Shown piece by piece: positions 20,511 through 32,729 of a DNA stretch of 64,000 nucleotides. Position 1 is the stretch's first letter, and every line of letters begins with the position of its first letter. Under the pieces are notes generated by a model that was given only the letters and a program-made list of their open reading frames with translations, was not told where the DNA came from and searched no databases. Position numbers and translations under genes: made by a program. Source of the stretch: Parelaphostrongylus tenuis (taxonomy: Eukaryota; Nematoda; Chromadorea; Rhabditida; Metastrongylidae); assembly GCA_019055375.1 (NCBI GenBank), contig JAHQIW010002037.1, forward strand, positions 62,001-126,000, written 5' to 3'.

Positions 20511-20564
20511 CCATTTTTCTGATAGTCTGATGGCATTTCCTGAGCCCTTCTGAGGTCTGGTCTA

Positions 20565-20785
20565 GCACTTACACAGTGCTAAACACGTGTTTCTCCACTA
20601 TAGGCTTTTCAGTATCATGGTGTTATTCCGGTCATTCAATACCTTTCAAAGGGATATACTCCCTACGTAGAAAGATATCGACTCCGAATCACTCAAATGT
20701 CATCATGTCGAATGATCAGTTCACCCGACATTGCAGCAACCAACGGTCGAGTGCTCATGACTGGCAGATCGCACCTTCACTTTCT
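20565..20785 (-). mobile_element. Decayed hammerhead element (family 1)
   Basis: On the minus strand GAGAAACACGTGTTTAGCAC keeps the GAAA and helix III strings of the ribozyme, but the CTGACGA core is destroyed (CTGAAAA). The rest follows the family body (ccctacgtagaaagatatcg, gttcacccgacattgcagc, gctcatgactggcag). Confidence 0.5.
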
Positions 20786-20799
20786 ACCTTTTTTCTACT

Positions 20800-21350
20800 T
20801 TTCTGTTTTTCGATACTTAATTTCCTGCTCATTTCCAGCAGAATTTAGCACCACCAGAGTCCACTGTCGCCTTTCTTTACCAAAATATCGACCGACTTGC
20901 CATTTGTCACTGAATGCGTAAGATTCTTTATTCAGATCTGATTTTTTCAAACATTGAAACTTTACTCGAAGCTCTCAAAGAAACCATTAGCAGCTGAGAA
21001 CACTTACGAGCGTACGGTTCTGTCGACGAATATTGATAATTTATCGATAGCTAGAGTTTTTGTGGACTTGAGAATTCGGGAACTCTATAGTGTGCACGTT
21101 GACCTAATATTATCAAAGTGTCTGCGACTTTTTCTGAAAAAGCCGCTTTCGCTCCAATATTATTCAATACAGAAACTCGCTGAGGCTTGATCCAGTAAAA
21201 GAGAAAAATTAAGAAATTGTACTGTATTTAGCTTCGACGAGGGAAGAGCGAAATATAAAGTTCTTAGGACACCAAAAACCAGAATTCTACATTGTTAAGA
21301 TTACAAAGATACAGTTTGTTGTAAGAAGCTTTGTAGCCCATATTAATTCT
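20800..21350. other. No gene recognised
   Basis: A 78-codon frame (20954-21190) has no recognised domain. Not called. Confidence 0.35.
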
Positions 21351-21354
21351 CATA

Positions 21355-21850
21355 CTCAGTGACATGGAGCAATATGCAAAACGTTTGCGTCAGTTGAGAC
21401 TCGAATGCACACTTCACTCCATCCGGGAGCGCGTGCTCGAACCGTTGCATTACCGACGCCTGTTTTAACATCACTCTTCCTACGCTATAACACATCTATG
21501 TGTCAGCAACCAACCGTTAAATGTTTGAACCGGGTTGTTGGTTAGAAAAATTCTGTTCGATCATCCAATACCCAATATCAGTCAGCGTGACTGGATTCAA
21601 TGTCGATAGCGACTATCTGGACCAGACCGTTGACGTTTGATTGCTCACAGATAGATGTGATGTAGCGTAGAAAGAGTGGTGTCAAAACAGAAGTCGGGAG
21701 AGCAGCGGTTTGAGAACGCGTCCCCTTGATAGAGTGAAATATGGGTTCGAGTTTCAGCTGACGCGAAAGTTTTGCACATCACTGAGTATATTATAACATC
21801 ATGCCACCGCTAAAAAGCGGTTAAATAAAAAGAATTTTATTCTCTTTTTT
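21355..21850. mobile_element. Inverted SINE-C pair
   Basis: A minus-strand SINE-C (about 21355-21465, ttgcgtcagttgagactcg to accgacgcctg) faces a plus-strand SINE-C (21688-21850). The plus copy has a tRNA-like head, gttttgcacatcactgagta and a tail with the hairpin ccgctaaaaagcgg followed by ttaaataaaaag. The two copies mirror each other around about 21570. Confidence 0.7.
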
Positions 21851-23535
21851 TCATTTTTTTCGTCCCAATGAACAAAGCACATACAGGCTTGGACGTTTGG
21901 ACGTACGGCTTACTTTTGGTTATATTTACATTGAATGCTACTTCTTCTCTGTTTTATTCCACTACAGGCTTTTATTTTTCAAGACCTTGTTTGTTACTTG
22001 ATAGCAATTGACGCATGAAGAACATTGCAGAGGAGAAATTGGAGTGTTTTACATTTTTTTTATCAGTGGAAGACAGACATTCTTCTCATTTTCAGTCATT
22101 CCAGATGCGCCCCTCTTTTTGCGCTGCTGCCGTTGTTCTTCACAGTTTTTGTTTTTATTAGAAACAGTGCATTCATTTCTGCCACGTTACATAATTCATC
22201 AATCAAAACTGAGAATGTCGTTCATCAGTCTGCGACGATGGCTTGCCTAAATACGATGTAGAACGTTTCGAAAAAAAAATTTGAACCATATGCCCACGTT
22301 TCCATAGCTTTTATTTGAATACAAATACGTTTAGATTTTTAGATGGTAGACCCTCACGTGAAATACAAAATACTTCTGCATACTTCTTCTATTCATTTTT
22401 CTATGTTGCCGCCAGAAATCATTTATGGAGCTGGTTAGTTTAGGATACGTTGTAGAAACTCGGCAGTGACCTGAGATGCGAATGCCAATTATCCTCAGTG
22501 ACGTACGTGGATACAGATCAACCGTGATTATCCTTTGCATCCCGAGATGCCTTTTTGAGGCGTTGTCAGGCCTACCCCATGACATCTCTCAGTCTCTTTC
22601 TAAGGGCTTGCCGGCTTCACATTTATGATTTACCGATGGTTCCAGGGATTCTGGTGTTTAGCTGACCGACTGACCGGCCGGACAATGCAAAAGGCTCATT
22701 ACGAACACAACATACTTTTTAAATCTACTCGTATGGAGCCCAAGACTCAATATTATTTTTACATAAGTCTAGGGACTTCTTTTGGCTAATTCTCTTACAC
22801 ATACTTATGCAACAGTAATTACTACGTTTTATGTCCTTCATCATCCATCAATTTCAGTTCGTTTTGGAAAATCTACGCAGCAAATGATGTATTTTCAAAC
22901 TGCTTTATCGATTTCATATCAATTCTCCAGTCCTTAATCATCGATTTCTCTCAGTGATTTATTGAGAATATTCTTATGGATACACTTTCAGTACCACAAG
23001 ATCCTCTAGCTACTACAGTGCTTTCCAGCTTTCCTTTATTTTTTTCTTTTGTTTTCCATTTTCCCGAGATATTCAGCTCTATCACCTTGTTCTTTCTTTC
23101 GTCAACAATTTTTTACCTATGTTTCAAGATGGCTTTTATCGAAACCTCATTTCCTTTTTTTCCCCTGTATTTTTTTGCACACTAATAGCTTTTGGTTTTT
23201 CTTCGTTATCAAGCATTAGTGTTTACGTTGCTCAACACTCAATTAGTATAAGAACTGTAATTACGAGAATATTAAGTTCTATAGTACTGTCAAAGGCTGC
23301 TAATAATTCATATTTATATAGAACATCAGTAAGCATAGAAGTTCGAGCTATTAATTATTGATGAATATTTCAAAGGTTTTTTTAGAAATCATATGGTCAT
23401 TGAATTATGCATTTACAAATGCCGTGTGCAAAATACAGAATTTATCACTTACTCAGTCTTCTTCTATTTTCCAATCACTACCTGCTTGGAAGCAAAAAAT
23501 ATATTGCTACTCTTTCAAAACATATTTTAATCTGT
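21851..23535. other. No gene recognised
   Basis: T-rich sequence. The open frames at 22008-22261 and 22976-23361 are Phe/Ser/Leu-rich by base composition and are not called. Confidence 0.4.
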
Positions 23536-23537
23536 AT

Positions 23538-23800
23538 AGATGCGAATAGCGTAGTGGTTAGAGATGCCCTACGTTACCCATGCTCGTTGGCTCGTTCACT
23601 TGCCTGGCGCAAAGCGAGCCCTCTATCACTACAGGGTTAGGAAAATTGTGGTGCCCTTTTGTGGGAAGATGTCAAGCTGGTTTTATATATCAATAGGTTC
23701 AGCGAAAGTCATTGTATATGCCAAATGTGCGATCAGTCGCATATAAGATAAGATACCACGAAGCAAGTCGAAAGTATGGTACCTTTTATCCTTCAGGTAC
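23538..23800 (+). mobile_element. SINE-A (tRNA-derived), diverged
   Basis: Head gcgaatagcgtagtggttag, diverged body, and the diagnostic 3' tail acct­tttatccttcagg-like sequence. Collinear with other SINE-A copies. Confidence 0.6.
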
Positions 23801-24360
23801 TGACCCTCGCGGAACTTTTTAGCTCTAATCTCCGTGCTTTGATTTTTGATAAGCTCAGAGAAGTTTCTGAACTAGAACGTGTACTAGATCAGCTTTGTAG
23901 CTATATCTTCTGAACACTCCGATGAGTTTGAAGCTTCATACGACACGGCGATATACGGTACCAGCCACAAGTCTCATTACATATTTGCCCAGTTGCTTCG
24001 ACTATGCGAAGAACACCGTTTCTCGTTCTCAATCCACCATGAGTTTTCCTCGAGATCGCAAAGAGCTTCTGAACAATAGACTTTCGCGATTTTTAGATGT
24101 TGTTGTCTGCATAATCACTTATGCATTCTGTAGCGATGGGATTCTATTAACTTAGGGATAAGAAAATTCCTTTCAAGTTCATTGTTATTGTGCTGACTTA
24201 AAACTACCAGATTTTGATGGGCCATTAATCTTGAAGCGAGGCGATTTCTTACACAAGGTAATGATGCCGAAAAACCATATGTACGACGATGATTTTGTAC
24301 GGAACGTCTCCAAGATCACTACAACGAGATGCTTTGGTCACTGAGATTAAGGAGTCCACT
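23801..24360. other. No gene recognised
   Basis: Nothing recognised. Confidence 0.4.
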
Positions 24361-24364
24361 GACG

Positions 24365-25020
24365 ACGGCGGACGACGAGCTTGGCATGTGTCAGTGTCGT
24401 ATCTGATCAGTGATGGTAATATTCATCAAGAACACGAAATCTTCACATAGTTGTCCTAGAGGACGGCACAAACGGGGTACAACTCAATACTGAGTTGATG
24501 AAGTGAAACTTGGTGAAATGGGTGATCTTTTCTACTCATAGTAATGTGAACGCGTCACCACTAATAGGATGATGCAGAAGCATCCCCATAACACATAGAG
24601 TGTGCTCTTCACTGAAATTTTCATAGATGTTGTGCTCGAACCACGGACTACCGAGACCAGGACACAACGGTGATTTACCATACTATCGAGCGCCTTCGTC
24701 GGCGCGTGCCAGTGTCATCGATGTGACTGATCAGTACTGGTAGTAATCGTAGCGAACACGCAATCACCGTCGCATAGTCGTCCTAGAGAACAGCAGGTGC
24801 GGCCTTCGCTGATATTTGTGTGAATGTGGTACTCTCGAATCGCTGACCATCGAGACCAGGCTACAACGGTGATGTGCCATGCCACCGAGCGACGTCGTTG
24901 GCACGTGTCAGTGTCATCAATGTAACTGATCAGTAGTAATGGTAGTAATCGTCCTAAACACACAATAACCGTTACATAGTCGTTCTGGAGAGCAGCACTT
25001 GTGGCAACGATGACAGATCG
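24365..25020. repeat. Tandem repeat, about 195-bp unit
   Basis: The string gtgtcagtgtcatc/atgta, ctgatcagta, gtagtaatcgt and catagtcgtcctagagaaca recurs at about 24380, 24707 and 24905. The last two units are adjacent with a period near 195-198 bp, each starting with an atgt(g/t)gt(a/g)ctc string and containing ccgagaccag and acaacggtgat. The first unit is separated by about 110 bp of extra sequence. No protein is suggested. Confidence 0.7.
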
Positions 25021-25129
25021 ATCGCTGGGCGTACGGAAAAAACCGCGTGCACGACACACTCACATGTTTCCGTTTTTTTAGGAGTCGCTCTTGAGTGCGC
25101 CTCGTCGTTCGCGTCCTGCCTCCCACTTC

Positions 25130-25185
25130 CACGCACGCACACACACACACAGATACACACACACATACACACATACACACACGCA
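25130..25185 (+). repeat. (CA)n microsatellite
   Basis: Imperfect CA repeat with TA and GC interruptions. Confidence 0.85.
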
Positions 25186-25469
25186 GTCGTTTGATTTGCC
25201 TGCTATGTGTTCGGGTGTACATTGCTCACTACCGTCTACACCATCGTGATTCATAAAATATGCTCACACTAGCCGACAGTGAGCCCAGTACTTTATTCTG
25301 CCGACTGTCGCCGAGTCTTACGAAATCTGTGTGAATTACGGTAACGCGATTCAGTGAGATTAGAAATTCACTAATTCTATCTTCTTTGAGTTTCCGACAT
25401 CGTTGTCGTCATAAGAAAGGAGAGTAGGATATGGAGTGGAAGAGGCGCACTGAAGTTTGTGTTATCCAG

Positions 25470-25580
25470 TTTTTGCAAGCTTCATATAGGCGTTGGAAGT
25501 GGAAGAGTACGTCGTAGTCGCCTCCGGGTAGAGTGAGACGTGGGTTCAATTCTCGCTAGAGCTTAAACGTTTTGTGTACC
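25470..25580 (+). mobile_element. SINE-C, diverged
   Basis: gtcgcctccgggtagagtga, gtgggttcaattctcgc and then gttttgtgtacc follow the SINE-C plan. The 5' part is diverged. Confidence 0.5.
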
Positions 25581-26070
25581 ACCCCGCTTTCTTGGAGATA
25601 TTTACAAAGTGTTTTTAGCTTGGATTACGCCTCAGAAATATAAACAATAGCAGTCCCTTCTGAAGCATTTGTCCTGAAATATCTTGTGATTTGAAATGGT
25701 ATCTGACCTTTTGCCGCGACTAAGCTTAACAGCTTCTAGCGCTTTTCGTGATTTGTTCTGTAATTAGTGGCAGATTATGATCATTATTGTATTGAGATGT
25801 TTCCTACCATGTGATCCGTCGCCGATGTTGCTCTTTCGAAGAAGTTCTCCAGTAGAGAGGGCTAATCGGAGTGAATCAAGTCCAAGACCGTCTAGATGTT
25901 CACGAGCCACGATTGAGAAATCGCGGCTCGAAATCATCTACACTACCGTGCCCTCCTATCTTAGAGTCAGTGCGATTCATCAAATGGTCTAGTTAGTGTA
26001 ACATCATTTTGCGAGTGAAAGCGCCAGACTCAGCTGATGTCAGCCACAGGAAAAAGGCATCATTGCTTCC
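25581..26070. other. No gene recognised
   Basis: A 71-codon frame at 25777-25992 is Arg/Ser-rich with no known domain. A small hairpin (gagcc-a-cgatt against its complement) lies at about 25905. No gene called. Confidence 0.35.
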
Positions 26071-26074
26071 ACGC

Positions 26075-26185
26075 TCACACAAACGCACACACACACACAC
26101 CCTCACACATGCACACAACCAGTCTCCTACTGCACATACTTGCATACATACGCACACACATACAGATGCATAAACACATCACACA
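26075..26185 (+). repeat. Imperfect CA-rich microsatellite
   Basis: Interrupted cacacacac units with TG, GC and TA changes over about 110 bp. Confidence 0.8.
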
Positions 26186-26189
26186 CATG

Positions 26190-27265
26190 CCTACTCCCAT
26201 ACCGTATGCTAATCACACTTGGCACCAATCGATAACGATCAATAACGATCGATAGTTGAAAAGATAAGTTGGCTGAGTTATGTTGTGACATTTACTATCC
26301 CATCAATGGCTTGTTCCGTCTATCGTTCTCTAGCGAATTCAACGAAACACACGCGTCCAACTAACATCAATACGTCTCTCGATGATCGTCATTTGGAAAT
26401 GTTGCTTGTTGGTGTTTTCACATCACAAATGAAATGCTGGTCATCAATTACTATCTTGTCAAGTATCTTTTGATTTCGCAGTGTTGTAATGAGAATGTAA
26501 TGAGAATTCCTAATTTTCCCGTGTTTATTCTCTATGGGCCCGTTTGCCAAAGAAGTTTCCTTCTTAGAAAATGTGAGCCGTTTTTTCGTGCTATTCAAGA
26601 GAAATGTCAAATATTGTTATGTTTACTCATACCAATCAATACCTATTTTTTGTACAGAATGTTTGAGCGTGTGTGCAATTCATCACCCTACACGTGAACT
26701 CTTCTCTCGCCTCGTTAGATTGTATGAATAGGCGAGTTTTTGTATCGTAATTTTTCAAAGAAACCCTTAATGACTTTGTCGTTATTGGAAAACAAGTTAG
26801 AATCGAAGATGATGTGCTTTTTTGTGATCTTTAGTGGTTAGTTTTCGTTTTGACAATTTTCTCGTTATGTTCTAGCCCATCGTATTCCGCTTTACTGACT
26901 CCATTCAGTCGTCGTTTCAAAGAAATTCATACGTTCGCCCATCAACGTTTTTCTTTTTCGCGTCTATAATCTCTACCCTTACAGTACCTCTTGGAATGTC
27001 ACTGTGTTACTGTGACACTTGCCGATTTCATAGAAATTAAAGGAACTGCTAGTTAGGTGAATATCAGCACTTGTTGTCTGTTTCCGGATTTATCTACAGG
27101 CGCAGTTCCGTCCCTGAAATCTAGAGAAAATAGTCATATGAGAAAAGTTGGAAGTGAAAAGAATTGGAACAGACGTTTTTTTTTTGTGCAGCATTCCTCT
27201 CAGTCATGTATCCACATTAAGTCTGAACACTCCAATTTCTAATAAAAGTTTGCTGATAAATAATT
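26190..27265. other. No gene recognised
   Basis: Nothing recognised. Confidence 0.4.
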
Positions 27266-27269
27266 CATG

Positions 27270-27340
27270 AGGTGGTTTCGAACCCGCAATTAGCCTTCTT
27301 TCAGCTGTAACCCACTACACCATCGAGACCTTTGATCTGC
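27270..27340 (-). mobile_element. tRNA-like SINE head
   Basis: On the minus strand: ggtctcgatggtgtagtggg, then the B box gcgggttcgaaaccacc. Same subfamily as the heads at 48740-48990. Confidence 0.6.
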
Positions 27341-27344
27341 CTTT

Positions 27345-28565
27345 TCTCAACTATGCATTTACCAAATCCTTTGTTAATAGTAATCACTCGTCAGCGGAAC
27401 ACTCTGGAAAACACAAAATCATCATTAAACCCTTTCAAACACAAGCTGCAATCGACATTAATTTTTATTTACTGCCTATTTCTCTTTCATGGCAGTATGC
27501 GGTGTGATGTGACAGAACAACTGCAAAAATTTTGAAATAAATGGAAAACACGGAACTTGAAGCGACATTTAATCTGTGACTACACTCATGTCCATTTGTG
27601 CTCTTCGGCTCATTCCCTTCGACAGCTAATAGCAACCGATACGGTAAGTACTTGGCGGAGACAAAGGCAGAGTAAGGGTCTCGCTCATGTAGTGGGAAAC
27701 ATGCGGATTTCCAGAAGCAGTTGTCGCAGGTTGTAGGTGAAGTTGTTTTTTTTTCTACTAAATTGGATTTTTTATTACTCTAAAATTGCATCGGTTCGAT
27801 ATCGTTTACTGAAATGAGAAAGTTATAGATATCATGCAATGCGGACTTAGTCACTATTTCGGCCAAGTTCCTCTCCATATTGTTACCAGACCTTTTGAAA
27901 ATTCCTCGATCCATGAGAGTTGCCTACTGCTGCTATGGAATCTAGAAGCGTTTTGACAGTCTGTGAAATTGTAGAAAAAAGTCTTCAAGATGCGGCTAAA
28001 CTTCATGAGGAACCGAGCACCTTCATGGATGGTGGATTCGAGACGATGATTCGATTGGAAGGAATGCTGGGATGGGTAAAATGAGTGATGACCGGCCATA
28101 TAAATATACAAGTAAATAAGAATAACACAGAATGTCTACTTGGAATATTATAAGGTTTTCTCCGTTTCTGTAATGGGCCCAGTTACGAAGTAAAAAACTT
28201 TTCTACGATGCAGATGTGCTATCAGCATTCTATGGGCTTCACTGTTGGGACTACGTGATATGGGCTTCGTAGAATTCCAAAAAATAAAATGGATTCGTCA
28301 TGGTTATTTGAGCGCACTGCGAGCGTCAAATTCAACACCTCCAGTATCCTGCTGATCGTCATGTCTGCTCCAATAATCGTTCGTTATCTCCTTTTTAGAG
28401 GGGAAAACCGTATGCTGGTTGGCCACTTCGTCGCTGTTTGCGTAGTAAAGTCATTTGTGTCGCTACAGTCGCTATCCATTCGAGAATATTGTTATAATCC
28501 TTATAATTGCAATGAAATTCAATCTCTCTCTGATATTTTTACGGCTGTTGCTAACATTTCTATTT
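27345..28565. other. No gene recognised
   Basis: An open frame starting at 28289 only becomes long because it runs into the CA microsatellite. Its non-repeat part (about 90 codons) has no known domain. Confidence 0.4.
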
Positions 28566-28569
28566 CTAA

Positions 28570-28870
<301 letters not shown>

Positions 28871-28874
28871 ACTC

Positions 28875-29160
28875 GCTTTGAAAATTTCTTCATTTTATGA
28901 TGTCCCTGTTTTCATCCCCATTCGATTTGGGGCCTTTCCCGTGCTCTCTTATATTTCTAGGACTCTTTGGGAGGAGATCTCCTTCATATGAGAAATTTCG
29001 GGCTAATTAGTCGAAGGATTGGGCTTCCGAGGCGAATAGGAGATATATTTAGTCCAAAGGCGAATTTGCGTAACATGTGCACTCGAAAAACATTCTGATA
29101 CCTATTTTTGCTACGTCGAGTTCATTTATGCCTCCGCACACACTCAGTGACATTCATGAA
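28875..29160. other. No gene recognised
   Basis: Nothing recognised. Confidence 0.4.
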
Positions 29161-29164
29161 TACA

Positions 29165-29245
29165 TGCAGAGCTCGCGTAATGTAATGGTTAGGGTGCACT
29201 ACAATTGCGCATGATCTGTAGATCGATCCGGCGTCCTAGGCTAAT
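29165..29245 (+). mobile_element. tRNA-like SINE head fragment
   Basis: gctcgcgtaatgtaatggtt, agggtgcac and a B-box-like tagatcgatccgg form a degenerate tRNA-like head without a clear body. Confidence 0.45.
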
Positions 29246-29925
29246 AAAGCCCCCTACCCCTTGATAACCGGAAAACGGTGTAGGAGTTGTTTAGAATGGG
29301 AGGAGATAAAAGCACTCCCTCGATAGATTGGTAGATCCATAGAAGTTGATCCAAACATGCATCCAATCACTTCTGCTACGCTTAGCAGAGTTGAATGATT
29401 GACTATCCCTAACGCTCTAATCAACACCTGCTTCTTTGTCTGTGCCGGGTTCTTCATTTCGGCTAAAATCCTAAAATATGCGATTGAGGAAAACATATGA
29501 GGCTGGCCGCTTCTGTACCCTAGCGAGAGCCTGGCCAGCTTCTATGAACATATTCAGCCCACCTATCCGTTCGACGACTCCTTTAAGCTGCGCTTGGGTA
29601 TTTTTCTTGCATGCTGAATCTTCCATATATTGTGGGTGCTATGAGTGATACATGAGATGACATATGTTACGTTGAGATTTCAAGGATCTTCGCCCAGAAG
29701 AACCTCTTGTACAACGTCCTATTAAGTTTTTATAACCTCATGATATGACTTGATCTGTGCCATGACTTTTTCTTGCTATTTTTGTATAGATAACGGCATC
29801 TGGTGCTTGTTAAATGAATCTTTACATTAGTTTAGTTATGTATCATCTGAATATTGACGACGTAACTACGAGGCCATGAATTCAGTTCATGTTCTACCAC
29901 ACAATTGCTATTATACTCCAGCAAT
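29246..29925. other. No gene recognised
   Basis: Nothing recognised. Confidence 0.4.
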
Positions 29926-29929
29926 AAGG

Positions 29930-30140
29930 TGCATGAAGCGTAGTGACTAAAGGTGTTCTGCAACTTACACTCACACGTGATCCCTGGTTCGATCTCGTGC
30001 TCACCAGGCCAGCCATTAGTGGGCAACAAATTGGTACCCAGCTTCTCTGAGATGATAGCAGCAGTGGCAGTGGGCATCAGTAGGTTACCATGAATCATTA
30101 GGGAATCAGACGTGTATTCTTTCATGCGTGCGAATCTTCA
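29930..30140 (+). mobile_element. SINE-A, diverged
   Basis: Head gtgcatgaagcgtagtgac with ctggttcgatctcgtgctca, then caccaggccagccattag and ggcaacaaattggtaccc. The 3' tail is missing. Confidence 0.6.
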
Positions 30141-31255
30141 CGACATCCAAATTCATCCAACGATATTTTTCAAGTGCATACTTTCTTAGCCTCTGAGCTA
30201 TAGTAGTATGGCAGATATAGCATTATTTACATCACTGATCTCGTATAATCAATCAAAAACTCCTTGCTTAGTTGTTTACATGAGTAAGCACATTAAACTA
30301 TCTTCTTGAAGTCCACGCTTAACCGAAACTACTTGCGGATTTTCCACATCCTCGAGGCAGAAAGAGGTACAGTTCTTATCAACTCTTTGAGACTACTGCT
30401 TAGACTTGCTGGTTGCGGGTTTTGCGAATGGATATATCGAATTTTTCTCTAAAATCTGGATATTCTACTGTCGAAGGAGCTCCAGCAATACATCGCAACT
30501 TGCACTCGTGAACATCTACAGCCGTGAAATCTAACATTGTGAGCAAGTGTAGGGATGCAGGTTCGAAATGATTACGAATAAATGCAGAATTCCAATTCAA
30601 GAATATTCATGTCAGCTTATGATGGTTTTTTGACACGTAGCTCTTGTCGTTCTGAGTAATGTTAGCGTTAATTGATGTGTAGGAAAATGTTGGTAGTCCC
30701 ATGAATAACTTTGAAAGTCAGCTCTAGAAAGGAACTTTTGAAAGATCGCCTTTGTCTTTGCAGGGTAACCAACTAAGGGCGGTGCGCTTGCTGATTGGCG
30801 CACAATTGGATTGTGCCTTTAATTAAGAGCGTAAAATCCCGCATTACCGTCACATTATCCAATAATTCCTCAATGAAATGAATCTTCATGTTCATTCCTT
30901 TCAAAGGTTCCCATGTTTTCTCTCTGAAGACGTTTTCAAAAGTGCTCTAACTGATGCTACCTGACACATCATCATTTGTTGCAACATAGTTTCTAAACGT
31001 TTTTCTCAATTATCTACTGGATCTCGCCATAGTAACGATGTTAATTCTAAAAGAAAGTGTTGAAAACAAGCAGACATCATATTTACGATAAATTAATTGC
31101 TACACTTAATTATTATAGCGAAGTTGAAAACAGTCGGTTGAAAAGCTATGTCTTATGCTTTATACCAGTTATAAACCATCGACTGAGAAGTGATGGCATC
31201 CAAAAATTATGTTGTACCATCGAAATCACTTTTTCCCATCTTATTGTTAGTAGGA
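30141..31255. other. No gene recognised
   Basis: Nothing recognised. Confidence 0.4.
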
Positions 31256-31261
31256 GTGACT

Positions 31262-31345
31262 AGTGGAGCGTGTAGCTCTGATGAAGCGGCCGTTATCACC
31301 GACACGTACGTGAGTCACCGACGTACCAACCTCGAAAAGGCTTGA
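31262..31345 (+). ncRNA. Hammerhead-like relic (family 3)
   Basis: gtgtagctctgatgaagcgg, then caccgacacgtacgtga. It is collinear with 47705-47795 (gcgtgtgactctgatg, ggcgggcg, ccgttgaaacgtgcgt), and both share ccaa, then cgaaaa after the motif. The core CTGATGA is kept, but GAAA is GACA here and helix I does not pair. A relic. Confidence 0.4.
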
Positions 31346-31519
31346 AACACTCCCGTAGCTCAAACAGAAATGCAATTTAAATTGAAAATTTTTTGAGTAA
31401 ATTCCAGGACCGACCATCGATCAACCTCAGTAGTGATTGAGTAGTTCAGTGACTTTTTATTCAGAAATTTTTGGTTTGGTAATAATAAGGCTACTGTAAT
31501 GCGTGGTACCCTTGCTTTA

Positions 31520-31565
31520 ATAGATGGGTGCATGCAGTGCAGTGATGAGAGGTACACTGCAACGA
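31520..31565 (+). mobile_element. SINE-A head fragment
   Basis: gggtgcatgcagtgcagtga and gaggtacactgcaacg match the first 45 nt of SINE-A and stop where the mariner relic starts. Confidence 0.5.
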
Positions 31566-31604
31566 ATACCGTTTCTTTGGTTAATCCACGCGTTTATTAT
31601 TCGG

Positions 31605-32330
31605 TTGAGGAAAAAGTTTCTCAGCACCCGCTGAAAATTCAAACTTCATGCTTAAATTAAATCAAAAACAACAATAATTATCTTTCAAAGTAAAGATCCG
31701 CATTATCCACGATCTTCTGCCAACAATCTTCAAGCCTTCGGATCTGCTCGAAATACCACTGCTTGGGTTTTGAATCAAAAAAATTTACATGCGTCTTCAA
31801 CTTATCAAATGTCTCAAATCGGAGTCCACGCAGGAAATGTTCCATTTAGCGGAAATGAACCATAATCGGACGATGCAGTATTTGGATTTTAGACTGGGTG
31901 CACCAATACCTCGACTCTCTTCAATTCCTAACTTTCTTCTCTAAGCCAAAGATGAGGTTTTAAATTAACCTTTATTCAACAGCTGACGTAATTAGGAATT
32001 ATTGAAAGGTTAATAGATAGTCAGTGCCTCTAATTCATCAAACTTTTCCTTAATCTTCTTAACAATGTGAGGTTTGACATTGTCTCGTTGAGACGGCTTA
32101 TTTGAAGATCTGATGCACTACAACTAGCGTTTCCGTGGTATTTTCTTGTGGAAATATTCTTGAGATACTCACATGAATTTACATCTTTCGATACTGTAAA
32201 ACAAACATAAAATTCACCCTCAACCTAGTGTTAAGCAAATTTCTCACCTATTCAGGGTCAACAAATCGTTATCAGACTTATCTATAAAAATTTTCCATTG
32301 AATCCATTCCGCAAGGTCTTTTAGCTGATA
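31605..32330 (-). pseudogene. Mariner transposase C-terminal relic
   Basis: The left end (ggttgaggaaaaagtttct) resembles the terminal repeats at 32331 and 32724. On the minus strand the frame includes VKPHIVKKIKEKFDELEAL, then MEHFLRGLRFETFDKLKTH, then NFFDSKPKQWYFEQIRRLED and QKIVDNADLYFE (ending about 31683). This is the usual C-terminus of a mariner transposase. Stops and frameshifts lie between the blocks, so it is dead. Confidence 0.8.
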
Positions 32331-32724
32331 GGTTGGGTAAAAAGTTCTGAGAAAATGCTAATAAAACATTTATTTATGCACCTATTACACCTGAACAAAG
32401 AAAAACTAATGGTTGAAGTATTCCTCTTCAACTTCAGGCGCTTTTTGAACCACCTGTACACCGTACTCTTGCCAACTGCGTTCTCCCCCGAGCCAAATTG
32501 ATGCTTTCACTTGCCACCGTTGCATTTGAAACCAATAGCCAATCGTGAATCACCAACAACCTAATTTGCTCGCTTGTTAAATCTATCTTGAAATAAGTAG
32601 ATAAATTATTTACCACTTAACGTGGGAAATGACGGGATTTCAAATGAGCCCAAAAACACAGAGAACGGCCGGCACCTAAAGAGTCACAATCATTTTCTTA
32701 GAACTTTTTCCCCAACCTATTACT
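32331..32724 (-). mobile_element. Short mariner derivative with HTH fragment
   Basis: The inverted ends are GGTTGGGTAAAAAGTTCTGA at 32331 and the reverse of GGTTGGGGAAAAAGTTCTAA ending at 32723, with TA on both sides. Inside, on the minus strand (32616-32434), is a 60-codon frame with TSEQIRLLVIHDWLLVSNAT, the start of a mariner DNA-binding domain, truncated afterwards. It is either nested in or fused to the relic at 31605-32330. Confidence 0.7.
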
Positions 32725-32729
32725 TCTGA

